37,952 bases of DNA from a virus. Location of the stretch: the IMG/VR virus record IMGVR_UViG_3300030451_001778, positions 1 through 37,952 of that record; one strand, written 5' to 3'. The notes under the pieces were generated by a model. It was not told the origin of the DNA. It searched no databases and worked only from the letters and a program-made list of their open reading frames with translations. Shown piece by piece: positions 6,872-16,303 of the stretch. A program made the position numbers and the translations under genes. Each line of letters opens with the position of its first letter. Position 1 is the stretch's first letter.

Positions 6872-7300
6872 ATGGCAAATGCAAAAGTAGCATCTAAAAC
6901 AGCTACATGGGAAGCATCTAACGATAGTGGGTCAACATACACTACTATTAATGGAATAACAGACTTCTCTATGTCAAATTCACCTACAGACGCAGATGTA
7001 ACTGACTTCGGTAGTGGACTTGCAACAGAACACAAAGTAATCAGAAGGGCTATTGAGTTTACACTTAATGGTTTTTGGTTAGAAGACGACAGCACAGGCG
7101 ACATTGATGCAGGGCAAGAACTTGTATATGATGCAGGTAAAGCTGACACAGTTCTTAATTACAAGTTAACAACCGATGGTGGTAGCACTATCGTATTTGA
7201 TGGAACTGCTGTCTTTACACTTAGTGGTGAAGTAAATGGTGTTATGACTTGGTCAGCAACACTTAGAGCATCAGGCGCAGTCACTTATACTGACGCTTAA
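6872..7300 (+). CDS. major tail tube protein
   Basis: A protein of 142 residues, nearly all beta strand, with Ser/Thr/Asp-rich turns: GSTYTTINGITDFSMSNS, DVTDFGSG, IEFTLNGFW, then VFTLSGEVNGVMTWSATLRASG. This is the usual tail-tube signature, with an early strand (TTINGITDFSMS), a central EFTLNG strand and a G-V-xx-WSATL-x-ASG finish, placed between tail terminator and chaperones. The ribosome site is GGAAAGG. It polymerises into the long tail tube. Confidence 0.85.
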   Translation: MANAKVASKTATWEASNDSGSTYTTINGITDFSMSNSPTDADVTDFGSGLATEHKVIRRAIEFTLNGFWLEDDSTGDIDAGQELVYDAGKADTVLNYKLTTDGGSTIVFDGTAVFTLSGEVNGVMTWSATLRASGAVTYTDA

Positions 7301-7317
7301 TAATCAAAGGAAATAGC

Positions 7318-7698
7318 ATGGCGCAAAACGAAGTATATAAAGACTTTGATGAAGCATGGTCAGACGTTAATGACCAACCAATAAAAGTGAAGATAGGTGG
7401 TAAAACTTATGATTTACCATCTAGTGTAAGCGCACAGTTTATGTTGGAAGTCACTAGGATTAGCGCTAATAATCCTAGTGCTTCTGAATTAACTATGGCA
7501 GACATGGGTCGCTTGGTAAGTGCTTTATTCGGTAAATCAACTATGGACGAGTGGCTAGATAATGGTATGTCACTTAATCAGTTAAACGATGTAATGATGT
7601 TTGTATTAGATAAATATGGTTTGGTCGGTGGTGATGCTGACCCAAAAGTAATACAGCAGAGTACAGAGCAGAACAAAAAGTCAGACAAGGACAAGTAG
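7318..7698 (+). CDS. tail assembly chaperone, short form (gpG-like)
   Basis: A protein of 126 residues with VKIGGKTYDLPSSVSAQFMLEVTRI near residues 23-47, a pattern frequent in chaperones that sit between tail tube and tape measure. It is acidic/helical otherwise and ends in KSDKDK. Its last part contains the slippery sequence CCCAAAA at 7641-7647, so most ribosomes would finish here and a minority would shift to make the long form. It holds the tape measure protein ready for tail-tube polymerisation. Confidence 0.85.
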   Translation: MAQNEVYKDFDEAWSDVNDQPIKVKIGGKTYDLPSSVSAQFMLEVTRISANNPSASELTMADMGRLVSALFGKSTMDEWLDNGMSLNQLNDVMMFVLDKYGLVGGDADPKVIQQSTEQNKKSDKDK

Positions 7699-7943
7699 AA
7701 GAATTTTTTAATAATTGGAACGTACTCGAAGCTGACTTCCAAAGAGAATATAGCATCAATCTGATGCAAGAATTAAATGATGGTATGTCATGGCGCAGGT
7801 TTAATGTATTGTATAATTGCCTAAGCAGTCAGAGTGTAACAGTAGAATTAAAGTCACATAAGATGACACAGCTTAACAGTGGCACTACTAATATCACTTC
7901 TGACAAGCATTTAGATAAATATTTAAAACAACAGTTTGGATAG
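7318..7943 (+). CDS. tail assembly chaperone, frameshift product (gpGT-like)
   Basis: The -1 frame is open from the codon after the TGA at 7638-7640 to a TAG at 7941-7943, and reads as a coherent protein (EQKVRQGQVEEFFNNW, then MSWRRFNVLYNCL). Zero-frame codons CCA AAA preceded by C make the canonical X XXY YYZ heptamer at 7641-7647. The product has about 110 residues from the first frame and 98 from the second, 208 in all. The location between tail tube and tape measure is the classic one for the lambda G/GT arrangement. No start codon with a ribosome site serves the second frame alone. Confidence 0.85.
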
Positions 7944-7949
7944 GACAAC

Positions 7950-10787
7950 ATGGCACTAACAGTAGGTGAATTAAACGCAGTATTGACTGTTAATGATACT
8001 AATTTCGGCAAAACCCTTGACGAAGCTAAAAACAAAATGGAAAAAGTAGCCCATGAAGGTTTAGAGATGGGTGAAGACATCAACAAAGGCATGGAAAAAG
8101 GTAAAAAGGGTAGCGATAGTCTTAATAAAAATTTAGATAAAAACGATAGAAGATTAAAAAAAGGACAAAAGTCAGCTAAGTCATTTGGTGAAAAAATAGG
8201 TAAGGCTTTTAAAATAGCCGCAGTTACAGCATTTGCAAGACAAATAGGTGTAGTTGCTAAACAAATGGCAGACCTTGCACTAGAAGCACAAGAGAGTGCG
8301 GCGGCTTTTGAGATAACATTTGCAGGTAGCGTTGACGAAGTAACACGTTTTGTTAATAAGATGTCACATGCTTTTGGTATGACAAGAGCAGAGATGCAAC
8401 AAGTAATGGCAGTCACAGGGTCGGTCATACAAGGTCTTGGTCTAAATAGTCAAGCCGCGGCTGAGATGTCAACTAAGATTTTAAATCTTTCAGGTGACTT
8501 AGCCGCGTTTATGAATATTCAGGAAGGTGCGGCGATGCCTGCAAACGCTATGCGTAAAGCATTAACAGGTGAGTTTGAGAGCTTAAAATCGCTAGGTATC
8601 GTATTGCGAAGTGCCGAAATTGAAACACGTGCATTAGCGATGACTAACAAGAAGTCAGTTAAAGATTTAACACAAGCTGAAAAAGCAACAGTGTCACTTA
8701 TGCTTATTGAAGAAAAAATGGGTCACATTAAAGGTCAGTTAGGTCGTGAAGCTGAAGGTGCGGCAAACCAAATAAGACAATTGCGTGCAGAGTTTAAAGA
8801 GATGCAAACATCAGTAGGTTTTATGTTATTGCCTATGGTAGAAGAATTAATACCTGCAATACGTGAAATGATGCCTGCTTTTCAAGGTGTTGCATCTATG
8901 ATAGCAAATGTAGTTAAGGCAGTGTTAACAGGATTTATGCCTGCGTTCCAATCACTAGCAGACATAATTACATTAATATCGCCAAACATAGAAATACTTG
9001 CACATTTTGCAGGTGTTGTATTAAAAAAGGCATTTGAATTTATTGCTACATTATTAAGCAACACGTTAATACCTGCACTTGAAGCTGTTAACAAATTATA
9101 TACTTATATTGCCAACACGCTTGGTTACACAACAGAAGCACAAAAACAATACAACAGAGAAGCAGAAACAGCAGAAGGTGTTATACAAAGATTAAACGAT
9201 GCTATTGAAGCAGGTGTTGACCCACAAGTTGCTTTTAACAATGCTATGAAAGATGCAAATGATTTAGGAATAGAACAAAAAGAAGTCTATGACGATGCAA
9301 CACAGATTGCGTTTGGATTTAGCGAAGCAAAGCAAGCAGAAATACGAGCATTAATAACTGCTAAAAAAGCGCATTTAGAAAACTTACAAGCTACAGCAAA
9401 CAGTTCTTATCAATCTTATATTTATGAAAAACAAATACAATCTACTGAAGCTGAATTAAAAGATTTAGAAAACCAATTAATAGCAAACGAATATGCGCAA
9501 TATGGTTATGCAAGAAGTCAAGCTATGTCAACAGATGAAACAACAGAGTTTACAGAAGAAACCGAAGAAAGCACAGAAGCAGTAAAACAAAATACTGTAC
9601 AACTAGGTAAAAATACACAGGCTAAATTAGACAACATAAATATACAAAACGAAAGCCTAACTGCTTTATCAAGTTTCTTAAATGCAACTATGCAACTTAA
9701 TGAATTATTAAAAGAAGAAGGCGTAGAGCAAGAAAAACTTAACACATTAATGGCAAAACGAGCAGAAATACAAAAGTTAGTTAACAAACACAAAGGTGTT
9801 GGTGAAGAACAAACAGAAGTTGAATTAGCACAAATAGCTAAGTTAAGAGCGCAAGAAGCAAAGCTGTTAGAACAAAAACAAAAAGGTATTGACTTACGTT
9901 TAGAAATTGCAGGTGCAGAATTAGATTTACAAGACGCAATAGTAGCTAAAGATGAAAAAGGTGAAGAAGCAGATGCTAGAGATGAACTGCGTATTAAACA
10001 ACAACGTCTTAGATTAGAACAACTAAAAGCAGAACAAGATACAAGCAAAGATGTGACTATTGAACTAGCGCAAGTACAACAAAACTTAAATGATGCAATT
10101 AAACAATCAACTATGGCATCACAAGAGTTCTTACAAGCAGAAAAAGCGTTAGCACTTGTTAATAAAGATATTGCTAAACAAGAAACAGCTTTAGCTGATG
10201 CAAGAATATCAACTGACGAAAATCAGTTAGAACTAGCACAGGCTAAATTAGCAGTAGAAAATGCAAGAGTTATGATAACTGATAAAAATATGATGCACGA
10301 AGCACGTCAATCATTAATGTCAATAATGGGTATGTCAGGTAAAGAAGTTGACGAATTTTTATCAGGCATGGGTATAAATGTAAACAGAGTAATTAAACCA
10401 TTAGCTGACGCTGACTTTGGTGAAGATTTTGACACAAGTTCATTTTTCAAAAAAGATACAGAAACAGATAAACCTGATACAGAAACAACAACAACAAATG
10501 GCGACAATTTATTTACAAAAGAATTAAATAGAACATTAAGTGGTGGTGGTTTTGGTGGCGCATCTATGGGATTTGGTGGCAAAGGATTTCTAGGTGACCA
10601 CTCGTTTGACTTAGGTGATAGAAATAGTGTTGCTAGTAGAGTATTAGATAATTTTAATAAAGGACAATCATCAACTAACGTAGTTGTAAACATAGACCCT
10701 ACACTTGATGCTGAAGCTAAGGTCGATAAACAGTTGGCAGACTTTAACGATAGATTAAACGTTGGCAGAAGGTTTAAAGTATTGTAA
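7950..10787 (+). CDS. tail tape measure protein
   Basis: A protein of 945 residues; length sets tail length, roughly 140 nm by the usual 1.5 Å per residue. The N-terminus (GELNAVLTVNDTNFGKTLDEAKNKME) is typical. A hydrophobic/Ala-rich central stretch (about 290-385, with MLLPMVEELIPAIREMMPAFQG) is the usual transmembrane-like region. Coiled coil rich in Gln/Glu/Lys runs from about 545 to 780. The C-terminus has Gly-rich turns (SGGGFGGASMGFGGKG) and a last beta strand. No peptidase motif is seen. Confidence 0.93.
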   Translation: MALTVGELNAVLTVNDTNFGKTLDEAKNKMEKVAHEGLEMGEDINKGMEKGKKGSDSLNKNLDKNDRRLKKGQKSAKSFGEKIGKAFKIAAVTAFARQIGVVAKQMADLALEAQESAAAFEITFAGSVDEVTRFVNKMSHAFGMTRAEMQQVMAVTGSVIQGLGLNSQAAAEMSTKILNLSGDLAAFMNIQEGAAMPANAMRKALTGEFESLKSLGIVLRSAEIETRALAMTNKKSVKDLTQAEKATVSLMLIEEKMGHIKGQLGREAEGAANQIRQLRAEFKEMQTSVGFMLLPMVEELIPAIREMMPAFQGVASMIANVVKAVLTGFMPAFQSLADIITLISPNIEILAHFAGVVLKKAFEFIATLLSNTLIPALEAVNKLYTYIANTLGYTTEAQKQYNREAETAEGVIQRLNDAIEAGVDPQVAFNNAMKDANDLGIEQKEVYDDATQIAFGFSEAKQAEIRALITAKKAHLENLQATANSSYQSYIYEKQIQSTEAELKDLENQLIANEYAQYGYARSQAMSTDETTEFTEETEESTEAVKQNTVQLGKNTQAKLDNINIQNESLTALSSFLNATMQLNELLKEEGVEQEKLNTLMAKRAEIQKLVNKHKGVGEEQTEVELAQIAKLRAQEAKLLEQKQKGIDLRLEIAGAELDLQDAIVAKDEKGEEADARDELRIKQQRLRLEQLKAEQDTSKDVTIELAQVQQNLNDAIKQSTMASQEFLQAEKALALVNKDIAKQETALADARISTDENQLELAQAKLAVENARVMITDKNMMHEARQSLMSIMGMSGKEVDEFLSGMGINVNRVIKPLADADFGEDFDTSSFFKKDTETDKPDTETTTTNGDNLFTKELNRTLSGGGFGGASMGFGGKGFLGDHSFDLGDRNSVASRVLDNFNKGQSSTNVVVNIDPTLDAEAKVDKQLADFNDRLNVGRRFKVL

Positions 10788-12256
10788 TGTCAACAGTTAA
10801 TGTAATAATTGGTGGCACTTCATATAACGCACTAGAAAACAAAGTTGTAGTAGATGATAATGCAGAAACTAGAAGTCGTGCAGTAGTACAAATATATGAC
10901 GATAAAACAGGTGGTAACTTTTATTCTTTTGAGCCATACCAAAGCATAGAAATACAAGACGCAAGTTCTAACACTGTATTTAAAGGTGTAATTATAAAAC
11001 CTGTTGCTACACTTATAAGCCCAACAAAGCGTATGTGGCGTTTACAGTGTGCTGACAATCATTTTTTTGTTGATAAAAGAATAGTTGCTAGGGGTTACAC
11101 TAATCAAAAAGCAGGCGATATTGTTAAAGACTTAATTGCAAATGTATTTAGTGCAGAAGGTATTACTGAAGGAACAATAGACGATTTAGCTACTTTAAAA
11201 AACATGGTCTTTAACTATGTAAATGGTGACAGAGCGTTACGTACATTATCTGAATTGACTAACGCAGTTTGGTATGTTGATGAAAATAAAAAGTTACATT
11301 TTTATGAACGTACAAGTAATAATGCGCCATTTGCTGTAAGAGCTAATGATGTTCTTACTACACCACCACCATATTTTGACAAAGCTAACTTTAAATATAG
11401 AAACAGTCAATACATTACAAACGTCAAAAACGTTACAGATAGTCAACAAGAGTTTTTTATTGGTGATGGTACTAGACAAACTTTTAACGTTGGTTACCCA
11501 CTTGCACAAACACCAACAATTGAAGTAAACACAGGTAGTGGTTATGTAACACAAGACATAGGAATACTTGGTGTTGATGAAGGTAAAGATTTTTATTATT
11601 TAGTTGGTAGTACAGAGATAGTACAAGACTTTTCTGACACAGCATTATCTTCTACAGATAGTTTAAGAATAACCTACGTAGGACAATTTCAATTAGTTGC
11701 ACTTGCAAGAGATGATGCTGAAGTAGATAGAATACAAGCACTTGAAGGTGGTGGTACAACAGGTTTTGTTGACGCATCAACAACACAAGGTGGTATTAAA
11801 GGGTCAGACGAAGGAATTGAAGTTGCAAGCAGTTATCTTGACAGATTTTCACAAACAAGTACGTTATTATCTTTTACCACAACAAAAGAAACACCATCAA
11901 GACTAAAAGCAGGGCAGGTCTTAGACTTTGAGATGTTAGACCAAGACATAAGTGGGTTATTTTTAATTGACCACATAAGAATTAGATTTAGAAATGGTAT
12001 TACATTTTATGACGTAAAATGCGTAGCTTCACCACCTGAATATACGTTTGAAGGGTTAATGCGTGATTTAGATGACAGTATATCTGATGCCTTTAACGAA
12101 ATAGCAGATAACCAAGATACTGAAGAAGTTGTTGTTGTAAGAGCTGACGCAGGGTCAGAAACTATGACATTAACAGCAACCGATACAGTGGACGTGTTAT
12201 CATGCCCTGTACCAAGTAGTACAACGTTAGTTAGTGAGAGTTTATTAGTATGTTAA
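10787..12256 (+). CDS. tail hub / distal tail protein
   Basis: A protein of 489 residues; its ATG overlaps the tape measure stop. It opens with beta strands (VNVIIGGTSYNAL, RAVVQIYDD). A section around residues 145-175 reads GDRALRTLSELTNAVWYVDENKKLHFYER, the pattern of baseplate-hub (gp27-like) tail proteins in which a helix is followed by WYVDxxxxLHF. Later parts are beta-rich, with a long insertion around 205-300. The end is acidic. It likely forms the hub below the tube and binds fibres. Confidence 0.75.
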   Translation: MSTVNVIIGGTSYNALENKVVVDDNAETRSRAVVQIYDDKTGGNFYSFEPYQSIEIQDASSNTVFKGVIIKPVATLISPTKRMWRLQCADNHFFVDKRIVARGYTNQKAGDIVKDLIANVFSAEGITEGTIDDLATLKNMVFNYVNGDRALRTLSELTNAVWYVDENKKLHFYERTSNNAPFAVRANDVLTTPPPYFDKANFKYRNSQYITNVKNVTDSQQEFFIGDGTRQTFNVGYPLAQTPTIEVNTGSGYVTQDIGILGVDEGKDFYYLVGSTEIVQDFSDTALSSTDSLRITYVGQFQLVALARDDAEVDRIQALEGGGTTGFVDASTTQGGIKGSDEGIEVASSYLDRFSQTSTLLSFTTTKETPSRLKAGQVLDFEMLDQDISGLFLIDHIRIRFRNGITFYDVKCVASPPEYTFEGLMRDLDDSISDAFNEIADNQDTEEVVVVRADAGSETMTLTATDTVDVLSCPVPSSTTLVSESLLVC

Positions 12257-12699
12257 ATTGGCAAGGTAAAATTACAATTAAAGCATTTGATGCAAATAAT
12301 AATATTGTGCAAGAAGACGTTATTAACAACACAATTACCACAACAGGTAAGAACTTGTTAGCAAGCTGTTTACGTGACAGCACAGAAGACGCAGAGATTA
12401 AGTTTGTTGCTTTAGGGTCGGACAATACATCACCAACAACATCAGACACAACACTTGGTACTGAAGTATTTAGAAAACAAATAACATCTAAAGTAGCTAG
12501 TGGTGCAGGTGCAACTACTACAACTGTTTATATTGCGCCTGATGAAGCTGTTACACAAATAGAAGAAATAGGATTTTTTAGTGGCAGTTCTGCAAGTTCT
12601 ACAACAGACAGTGGCACATTATATGCTAGAGTATTGTACAGCAGAAATAAAACTGCTGTAGAGAGTTTACAAATAGAAAGAGTTGACACGTTAACATGA
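12250..12699 (+). CDS. tail fibre/collar-type structural protein
   Basis: A protein of 149 residues. It starts inside the end of the hub gene and its stop overlaps the next start. The pattern of strands, and a central FVALGSDNTSPTTSDTTLGTEVFRK segment, matches phage tail-fibre/collar domains, where I-x-LGxG-xxxPxxxDTxLGxEVxRK is common. The C-terminal part has EEIGFFSG followed by Ser/Thr repeats. Likely an adapter between hub and fibres. Confidence 0.7.
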   Translation: MLNWQGKITIKAFDANNNIVQEDVINNTITTTGKNLLASCLRDSTEDAEIKFVALGSDNTSPTTSDTTLGTEVFRKQITSKVASGAGATTTTVYIAPDEAVTQIEEIGFFSGSSASSTTDSGTLYARVLYSRNKTAVESLQIERVDTLT

Positions 12700-12941
12700 G
12701 TGATTTAAACCACTATACACAAACAACTTACGTAAGTGGTGTTACTGCATTATCAGCAGATACTATGAACAACATAGATGCAGGATTACAAGGGGTACAA
12801 AGTGGTGGTTTTTTCAAAAATGGTACTAACGTATCAAGTAACACAACATTAGAAAGTGATTATAACCACATGGTTTTAGGCACTATAACTGTTGACAATA
12901 CAATTGAATTAGATATACAAGGATTACTAAAAGTTTTATGA
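12696..12941 (+). CDS. small tail-fibre-associated protein
   Basis: A protein of 81 residues: YVSGVTALSADTMNNIDAGLQ near the N-terminus is a common motif in proteins attached to phage fibres (A-L-S-A-x-x-MNxID), and the C-terminal half (NGTNVSSNTTLESDYNHMVLGTITVDNTIEL) looks like a beta-helix turn. It overlaps both neighbours by four bases (ATGA type), so the three genes are translated together. Confidence 0.65.
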   Translation: MSDLNHYTQTTYVSGVTALSADTMNNIDAGLQGVQSGGFFKNGTNVSSNTTLESDYNHMVLGTITVDNTIELDIQGLLKVL

Positions 12942-13627
12942 GTGAAATAAAAGTAGATACAATAGCAGGTAGTACAGGTACAACTGTAACTATAAAAACA
13001 GGGCATACACTTACACTTGTCGAGAATATGGACGCAGGGTCTAATAAAATTACAAATGTTACAGACCCTACTTCTGCACAAGATGTAGCAACAAAAAACT
13101 ATGTTGACACACAATTGTTAACTTTAGATACAATTGGTGAATTAACAGATGTAACAATATCATCTGTAGGTGACAACGAAGTTTTAGCTTACGATAGTTC
13201 AAGTAGTGAGTGGATTAATCAAACTGCTTCTGAAGCAGGTTTAGCTACAAGTGGTGATTTAACAACACACAGTTCATCTTCGTCAAACCCACACAGCGTA
13301 ACTGCATCACAAGTAGGAATAAACAACACAGACGATATATCAGAAGGGTCAACCAACGTTTACTATACAGCAACTAGATTTAACGATGCCTTTGGATTAA
13401 AAGATACAGATGATTTAACAGAAGGGTCAACTAATCTTTATTATGACAACGCAACAGTAATAGCAAATAGACTTGACCAATTTGCAGTACCAACAGCAAA
13501 TTTAGATATAAACAGTAATAAAATGACAAATGTAACTGACCCAACGTCAGCACAAGACGTAGCTACAAAAAATTATGTAGATACACAAGGTTTTGCTGAT
13601 ATTGGTTTAGTAATTGCGTTAGGTTAA
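12938..13627 (+). CDS. tail fibre protein with internal repeats
   Basis: A protein of 229 residues. A unit reading SNK(I/M)TNVTDPTSAQDVATK followed by NYVDTQ occurs twice, at about residues 35-59 and 193-217. Between them lie two copies of D(I/L)(S/T)EGSTN(V/L)YY. Both repeats are classic building blocks of trimeric fibre shafts (the AxDVATKxYVD unit precedes chaperone or tip domains in many phages). The N-terminal 30 residues are beta-rich. It is probably part of the receptor-contact apparatus. Function by repeat type; receptor unknown. Confidence 0.8.
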   Translation: MSEIKVDTIAGSTGTTVTIKTGHTLTLVENMDAGSNKITNVTDPTSAQDVATKNYVDTQLLTLDTIGELTDVTISSVGDNEVLAYDSSSSEWINQTASEAGLATSGDLTTHSSSSSNPHSVTASQVGINNTDDISEGSTNVYYTATRFNDAFGLKDTDDLTEGSTNLYYDNATVIANRLDQFAVPTANLDINSNKMTNVTDPTSAQDVATKNYVDTQGFADIGLVIALG

Positions 13628-13639
13628 GGAAAGGAAGAA

Positions 13640-13969
13640 ATGGCAAATACGTTTAAAAATAATTACGTAGATTTGACAACAGCTTATGCTGACGCAGTCG
13701 CTAGCGCTGACGTAACAGGCGAAGGTATTGTTCTAACTTTAAGAGCAACTAATATACATGCAAGCAACGATGGCACAGTGACAGTAGAAGTAGTTGATGG
13801 TACATCAGGCGCATCAGAAATTGCGCATGAATTATCAGTGCCAAATGGAACTACAGTAGAATTAGCAGGTACTTCAAAACTTGTGTTAGAAACAGGTGAT
13901 AAAGTGCAAGCAAAAGCTGATGCTTCATCAACTATAGAGTTATTTGTATCTTGGTTGCATATAACATAA
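13640..13969 (+). CDS. small beta-sandwich structural protein
   Basis: A protein of 109 residues, almost entirely beta: GIVLTLRATNIHASNDGTVTVEVVDG, LSVPNGTTVELAGTSKLVLETGDKVQAKADASSTIELFVSWLHI. The closing LETGDxVxxxASxxxxVxVxxSxxE-like pattern is common in phage virion accessory proteins with an immunoglobulin-like sandwich. The ribosome site is AAGGAAAGGAAG. It sits between fibre genes, so a fibre or tail-tip decoration is likely. Confidence 0.65.
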   Translation: MANTFKNNYVDLTTAYADAVASADVTGEGIVLTLRATNIHASNDGTVTVEVVDGTSGASEIAHELSVPNGTTVELAGTSKLVLETGDKVQAKADASSTIELFVSWLHIT

Positions 13970-13978
13970 GGGGGAAAC

Positions 13979-14602
13979 ATGCCTTATGGTTATACAGGTC
14001 AAAATTTAATAAATCAAACTAAAAAAAACAGTGGTGTTTTTTCTATATCTGACGTTGCTAATTTAACAAAGCAAGGAAAATTTGGTGGTAGTTTAGAACA
14101 TATTATTACATCAACTGCTAGTTCTAGCACAATAGATTTTACAGATAAGTTTGCAGATTTTGATGTTCATTTAATTCAGTTAATTAATTTAGTGCCTACA
14201 ACACAAACAGAATTTGGTATAAGGTTTTCAAACGATAGTGGTAGCAGTTTTGAAACAACTAACTATAAATTTGCTAATCAAAGATGTTTTGTAAATGGAA
14301 CTTTTGAAGAAAGAAAAAGCACAAGTCAAGCAGGCATTAGATTAGGTGGTGATGTTGAAACTTCAGATACTTTTAATGCGTATATTTATATTTATGGCGC
14401 TAACAACAGTTCGACATATACATTTATAAGTCAACACTCTGCTTACACAGGCACAAGTGGTGCAGGTGGTGCAGGTTTTAGCATTGGTGGTGGTGTATAT
14501 ACTGTTGCAGAAACAATTAATGGAATAAGAATTGGCGAACAAGTATCGGTATCTTCATTTACAAGTGGAACTGCAAAACTTTATGGGGTTAAACAACTAT
14601 GA
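13979..14602 (+). CDS. tail-fibre/receptor-binding-type protein, copy A1
   Basis: A protein of 207 residues. The N-terminal module YGYTGQNLINQTKKNSGVF followed by a helix and LTKQGKFGG is shared with the gene at 15650 (YGYVG..., NSGKF, then NKW). The remainder is beta-rich with a FDVHLIQLINL strand, a SSTYTFISQHS strand and an ending FTSGTAKLYGVK. The last features recur in all six genes from here to 17357. The N-terminal module may attach the fibre to the tail. Good ribosome site AAGGGGGAAA. Confidence 0.7.
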   Translation: MPYGYTGQNLINQTKKNSGVFSISDVANLTKQGKFGGSLEHIITSTASSSTIDFTDKFADFDVHLIQLINLVPTTQTEFGIRFSNDSGSSFETTNYKFANQRCFVNGTFEERKSTSQAGIRLGGDVETSDTFNAYIYIYGANNSSTYTFISQHSAYTGTSGAGGAGFSIGGGVYTVAETINGIRIGEQVSVSSFTSGTAKLYGVKQL

Positions 14603-15132
14603 GTAATTTAAGATTAATTAATGAAACTACTACAACAGCAGGCGTACAAACAGTTAATATTACTGATGTATTTTCTAGTGATTTTGATATATATAAAATT
14701 GTAGGTGCAGTTAATTTAGGTAACAATTCAACTGCAACAGGTTTTAATTTAAGGTTTATAAATGCTAGTGGAAGTGTAGTTTCAACAGATTATGATTATG
14801 CACAACAAGCTATGAAAAGCGAAGCAAGTTTTGGTGAAAACAAAAGTGCAAGTGAAACTAGATTATGGAACGTATTTGGTGTATTAGATGATAGTGGACA
14901 ATCAGCAGGAAATGTAGCTTATGTGTTTAATCCTTTTAGTTCTAGCTCTTACACTTTTTGTTTGTGGCAATCAGCAGGTACGCCAAGTGGTAATTTAAGA
15001 GCATATAAAGGTATTGGTGTTTTACATCAAACAAGTGTTATTACAGGTTTTCAAGCAGAACTAAATGAAAGTGTAGGGGAATTTGCAAGTGGTGGAAAAA
15101 TTAAAACTTATGGATTGAGAGTAGATAGCTAA
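14599..15132 (+). CDS. tail-fibre/receptor-binding-type protein, copy B1
   Basis: A protein of 177 residues, starting in a four-base ATGA overlap. Beta-rich; FDIYKIVGAVNL near residue 35, then RFINASGSVVSTDYDYA, FGENKSASETRLWNVFG and SSSSYTFCLW. It is clearly similar to the gene at 16303 (RLIDASGNVIS, YGEERGTGETSLQDIWG). It lacks the N-terminal YGY module of its upstream neighbour. Probably a fibre subunit or tip domain. Confidence 0.65.
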   Translation: MSNLRLINETTTTAGVQTVNITDVFSSDFDIYKIVGAVNLGNNSTATGFNLRFINASGSVVSTDYDYAQQAMKSEASFGENKSASETRLWNVFGVLDDSGQSAGNVAYVFNPFSSSSYTFCLWQSAGTPSGNLRAYKGIGVLHQTSVITGFQAELNESVGEFASGGKIKTYGLRVDS

Positions 15133-15647
15133 TGGTAGGTAAATTAATACAAGTAGCAACAGAAACAGTAACAAGTGCAGTAAGTAGTGTTGAATTAACA
15201 GGCATAGACAGTGATGATGTTTATATGTTAACTATGAATAATGTTCAACCTGTCAATGATAGTGGATATTTATTAATGAGAGTAACTGAGAGTGGAACAG
15301 CTAATACAACTTCTAATTATGACCAAGCATATAAAAATCTAAGAGCTGATAGTTCATTTAGCAATAGTAATTACCAAAACTTCTCTTATATTTACGTAAC
15401 CAATAATACTCTTGGAACACAAACAAGTGAAAAACTAAATGGTATAAAGTATATTTTTAATGCAAATAATAGTTCTGAATATACATTTATGACTAATGAA
15501 ATATCTTCAGTTAGCAATACATCAAATTTATGGGGAAATCAAGGTGGGGAAGTGTTTACATCTACTAGCGCAGTTGATGGTGTACATTTTTTTATGGATA
15601 ATGGCAACATAGCAAGTGGAACATTTACATTGTATAAGGTGGTGTAA
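15132..15647 (+). CDS. tail-fibre/receptor-binding-type protein, copy C1
   Basis: A protein of 171 residues; its ATG overlaps the previous stop. Shared features with the gene at 16833: VSSVELTGIDS near residues 17-27, then RVTESGTANTTSNYD, a FNANNSSEYTFMT strand, VFTSTSAVDGVHFF and an ending GTFTLYKVV. It is the third member of a three-gene cassette repeated directly after it. Role inferred as a receptor-contact subunit. Confidence 0.65.
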   Translation: MVGKLIQVATETVTSAVSSVELTGIDSDDVYMLTMNNVQPVNDSGYLLMRVTESGTANTTSNYDQAYKNLRADSSFSNSNYQNFSYIYVTNNTLGTQTSEKLNGIKYIFNANNSSEYTFMTNEISSVSNTSNLWGNQGGEVFTSTSAVDGVHFFMDNGNIASGTFTLYKVV

Positions 15648-15649
15648 TT

Positions 15650-16303
15650 ATGAGTAAAAATAACAAATATGGGTATGTAGGTACAGATGTTCCTGAACAA
15701 AGTTTTCAAAGTAATTCAGGCAAATTTGACCCTGCCGAAATAAATGAATTAGTAGCAGACAATAAATGGACACAGTATGGACAATTAGAATTAATTGAAA
15801 CTAAAACAGTTACTTCTAGTTCATTAATTACTTTTGACGATATTAAATCAGATATATACAACGTACATTTTATGACTATAAATAATCTTAAAACAGATAA
15901 AAGTAGTGGTAATGTGCAATTAGGTATAAGACTTGGCGAAAGTGGAACTATGGAAACAGGTAGTGTTTATAAGTGGGCAGTTGAGAGATTTCAAGGTGGT
16001 AGTTTTTCAAACCAATATGTAGCAGGGTATAGCAGAATTGCTATTGGGTGGTATTCAATTGATAATGGCACTTATAATTGTGAAAACGCTTATGTAAATT
16101 TTCATAATCTAGGTGATGCTGAAAAATATTCTCACATAAATACTCATAGTACAGGGTATAACTATGAAGACCAACAGGCTATGGGTTTTGGTGGTGGCTT
16201 ATTACCACAAGCAAGTTTTGTTGACATGATACAAATTAGTGATTACAACACTTTAGATAATTTAAGTGGTGTTATTAGTTTGTATGGAATAAGAGGTTAT
16301 TAA
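15650..16303 (+). CDS. tail-fibre/receptor-binding-type protein, copy A2
   Basis: A protein of 217 residues, two bases after the previous stop, with AAGGTGG upstream. It shares the YGYxG...NSGxF N-terminal module with the gene at 13979, then diverges in the middle (SDIYNVHFMTINNLK, IRLGESGTMETGSVYKWAVERF). It ends LSGVISLYGIRGY. The conserved N-terminus with a diverged body is what one expects when the attachment part is kept and the receptor-facing part changes. Confidence 0.65.
   Translation: MSKNNKYGYVGTDVPEQSFQSNSGKFDPAEINELVADNKWTQYGQLELIETKTVTSSSLITFDDIKSDIYNVHFMTINNLKTDKSSGNVQLGIRLGESGTMETGSVYKWAVERFQGGSFSNQYVAGYSRIAIGWYSIDNGTYNCENAYVNFHNLGDAEKYSHINTHSTGYNYEDQQAMGFGGGLLPQASFVDMIQISDYNTLDNLSGVISLYGIRGY

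Noticed and set aside
7674-7680. CAAAAAG as the frameshift site
   Set aside because: The -1 frame is already open from the upstream CCCAAAA, which fits the X XXY YYZ rule, whereas CAAAAAG does not.
7829-8428. 199-residue leftward frame over the tail chaperone and tape measure genes
   Set aside because: It lies opposite well-supported genes, is Ser/Leu/Ala-rich in the manner of an antisense shadow, and has no ribosome site. The same holds for 9518-10048, 33276-33803 and 35769-36269.
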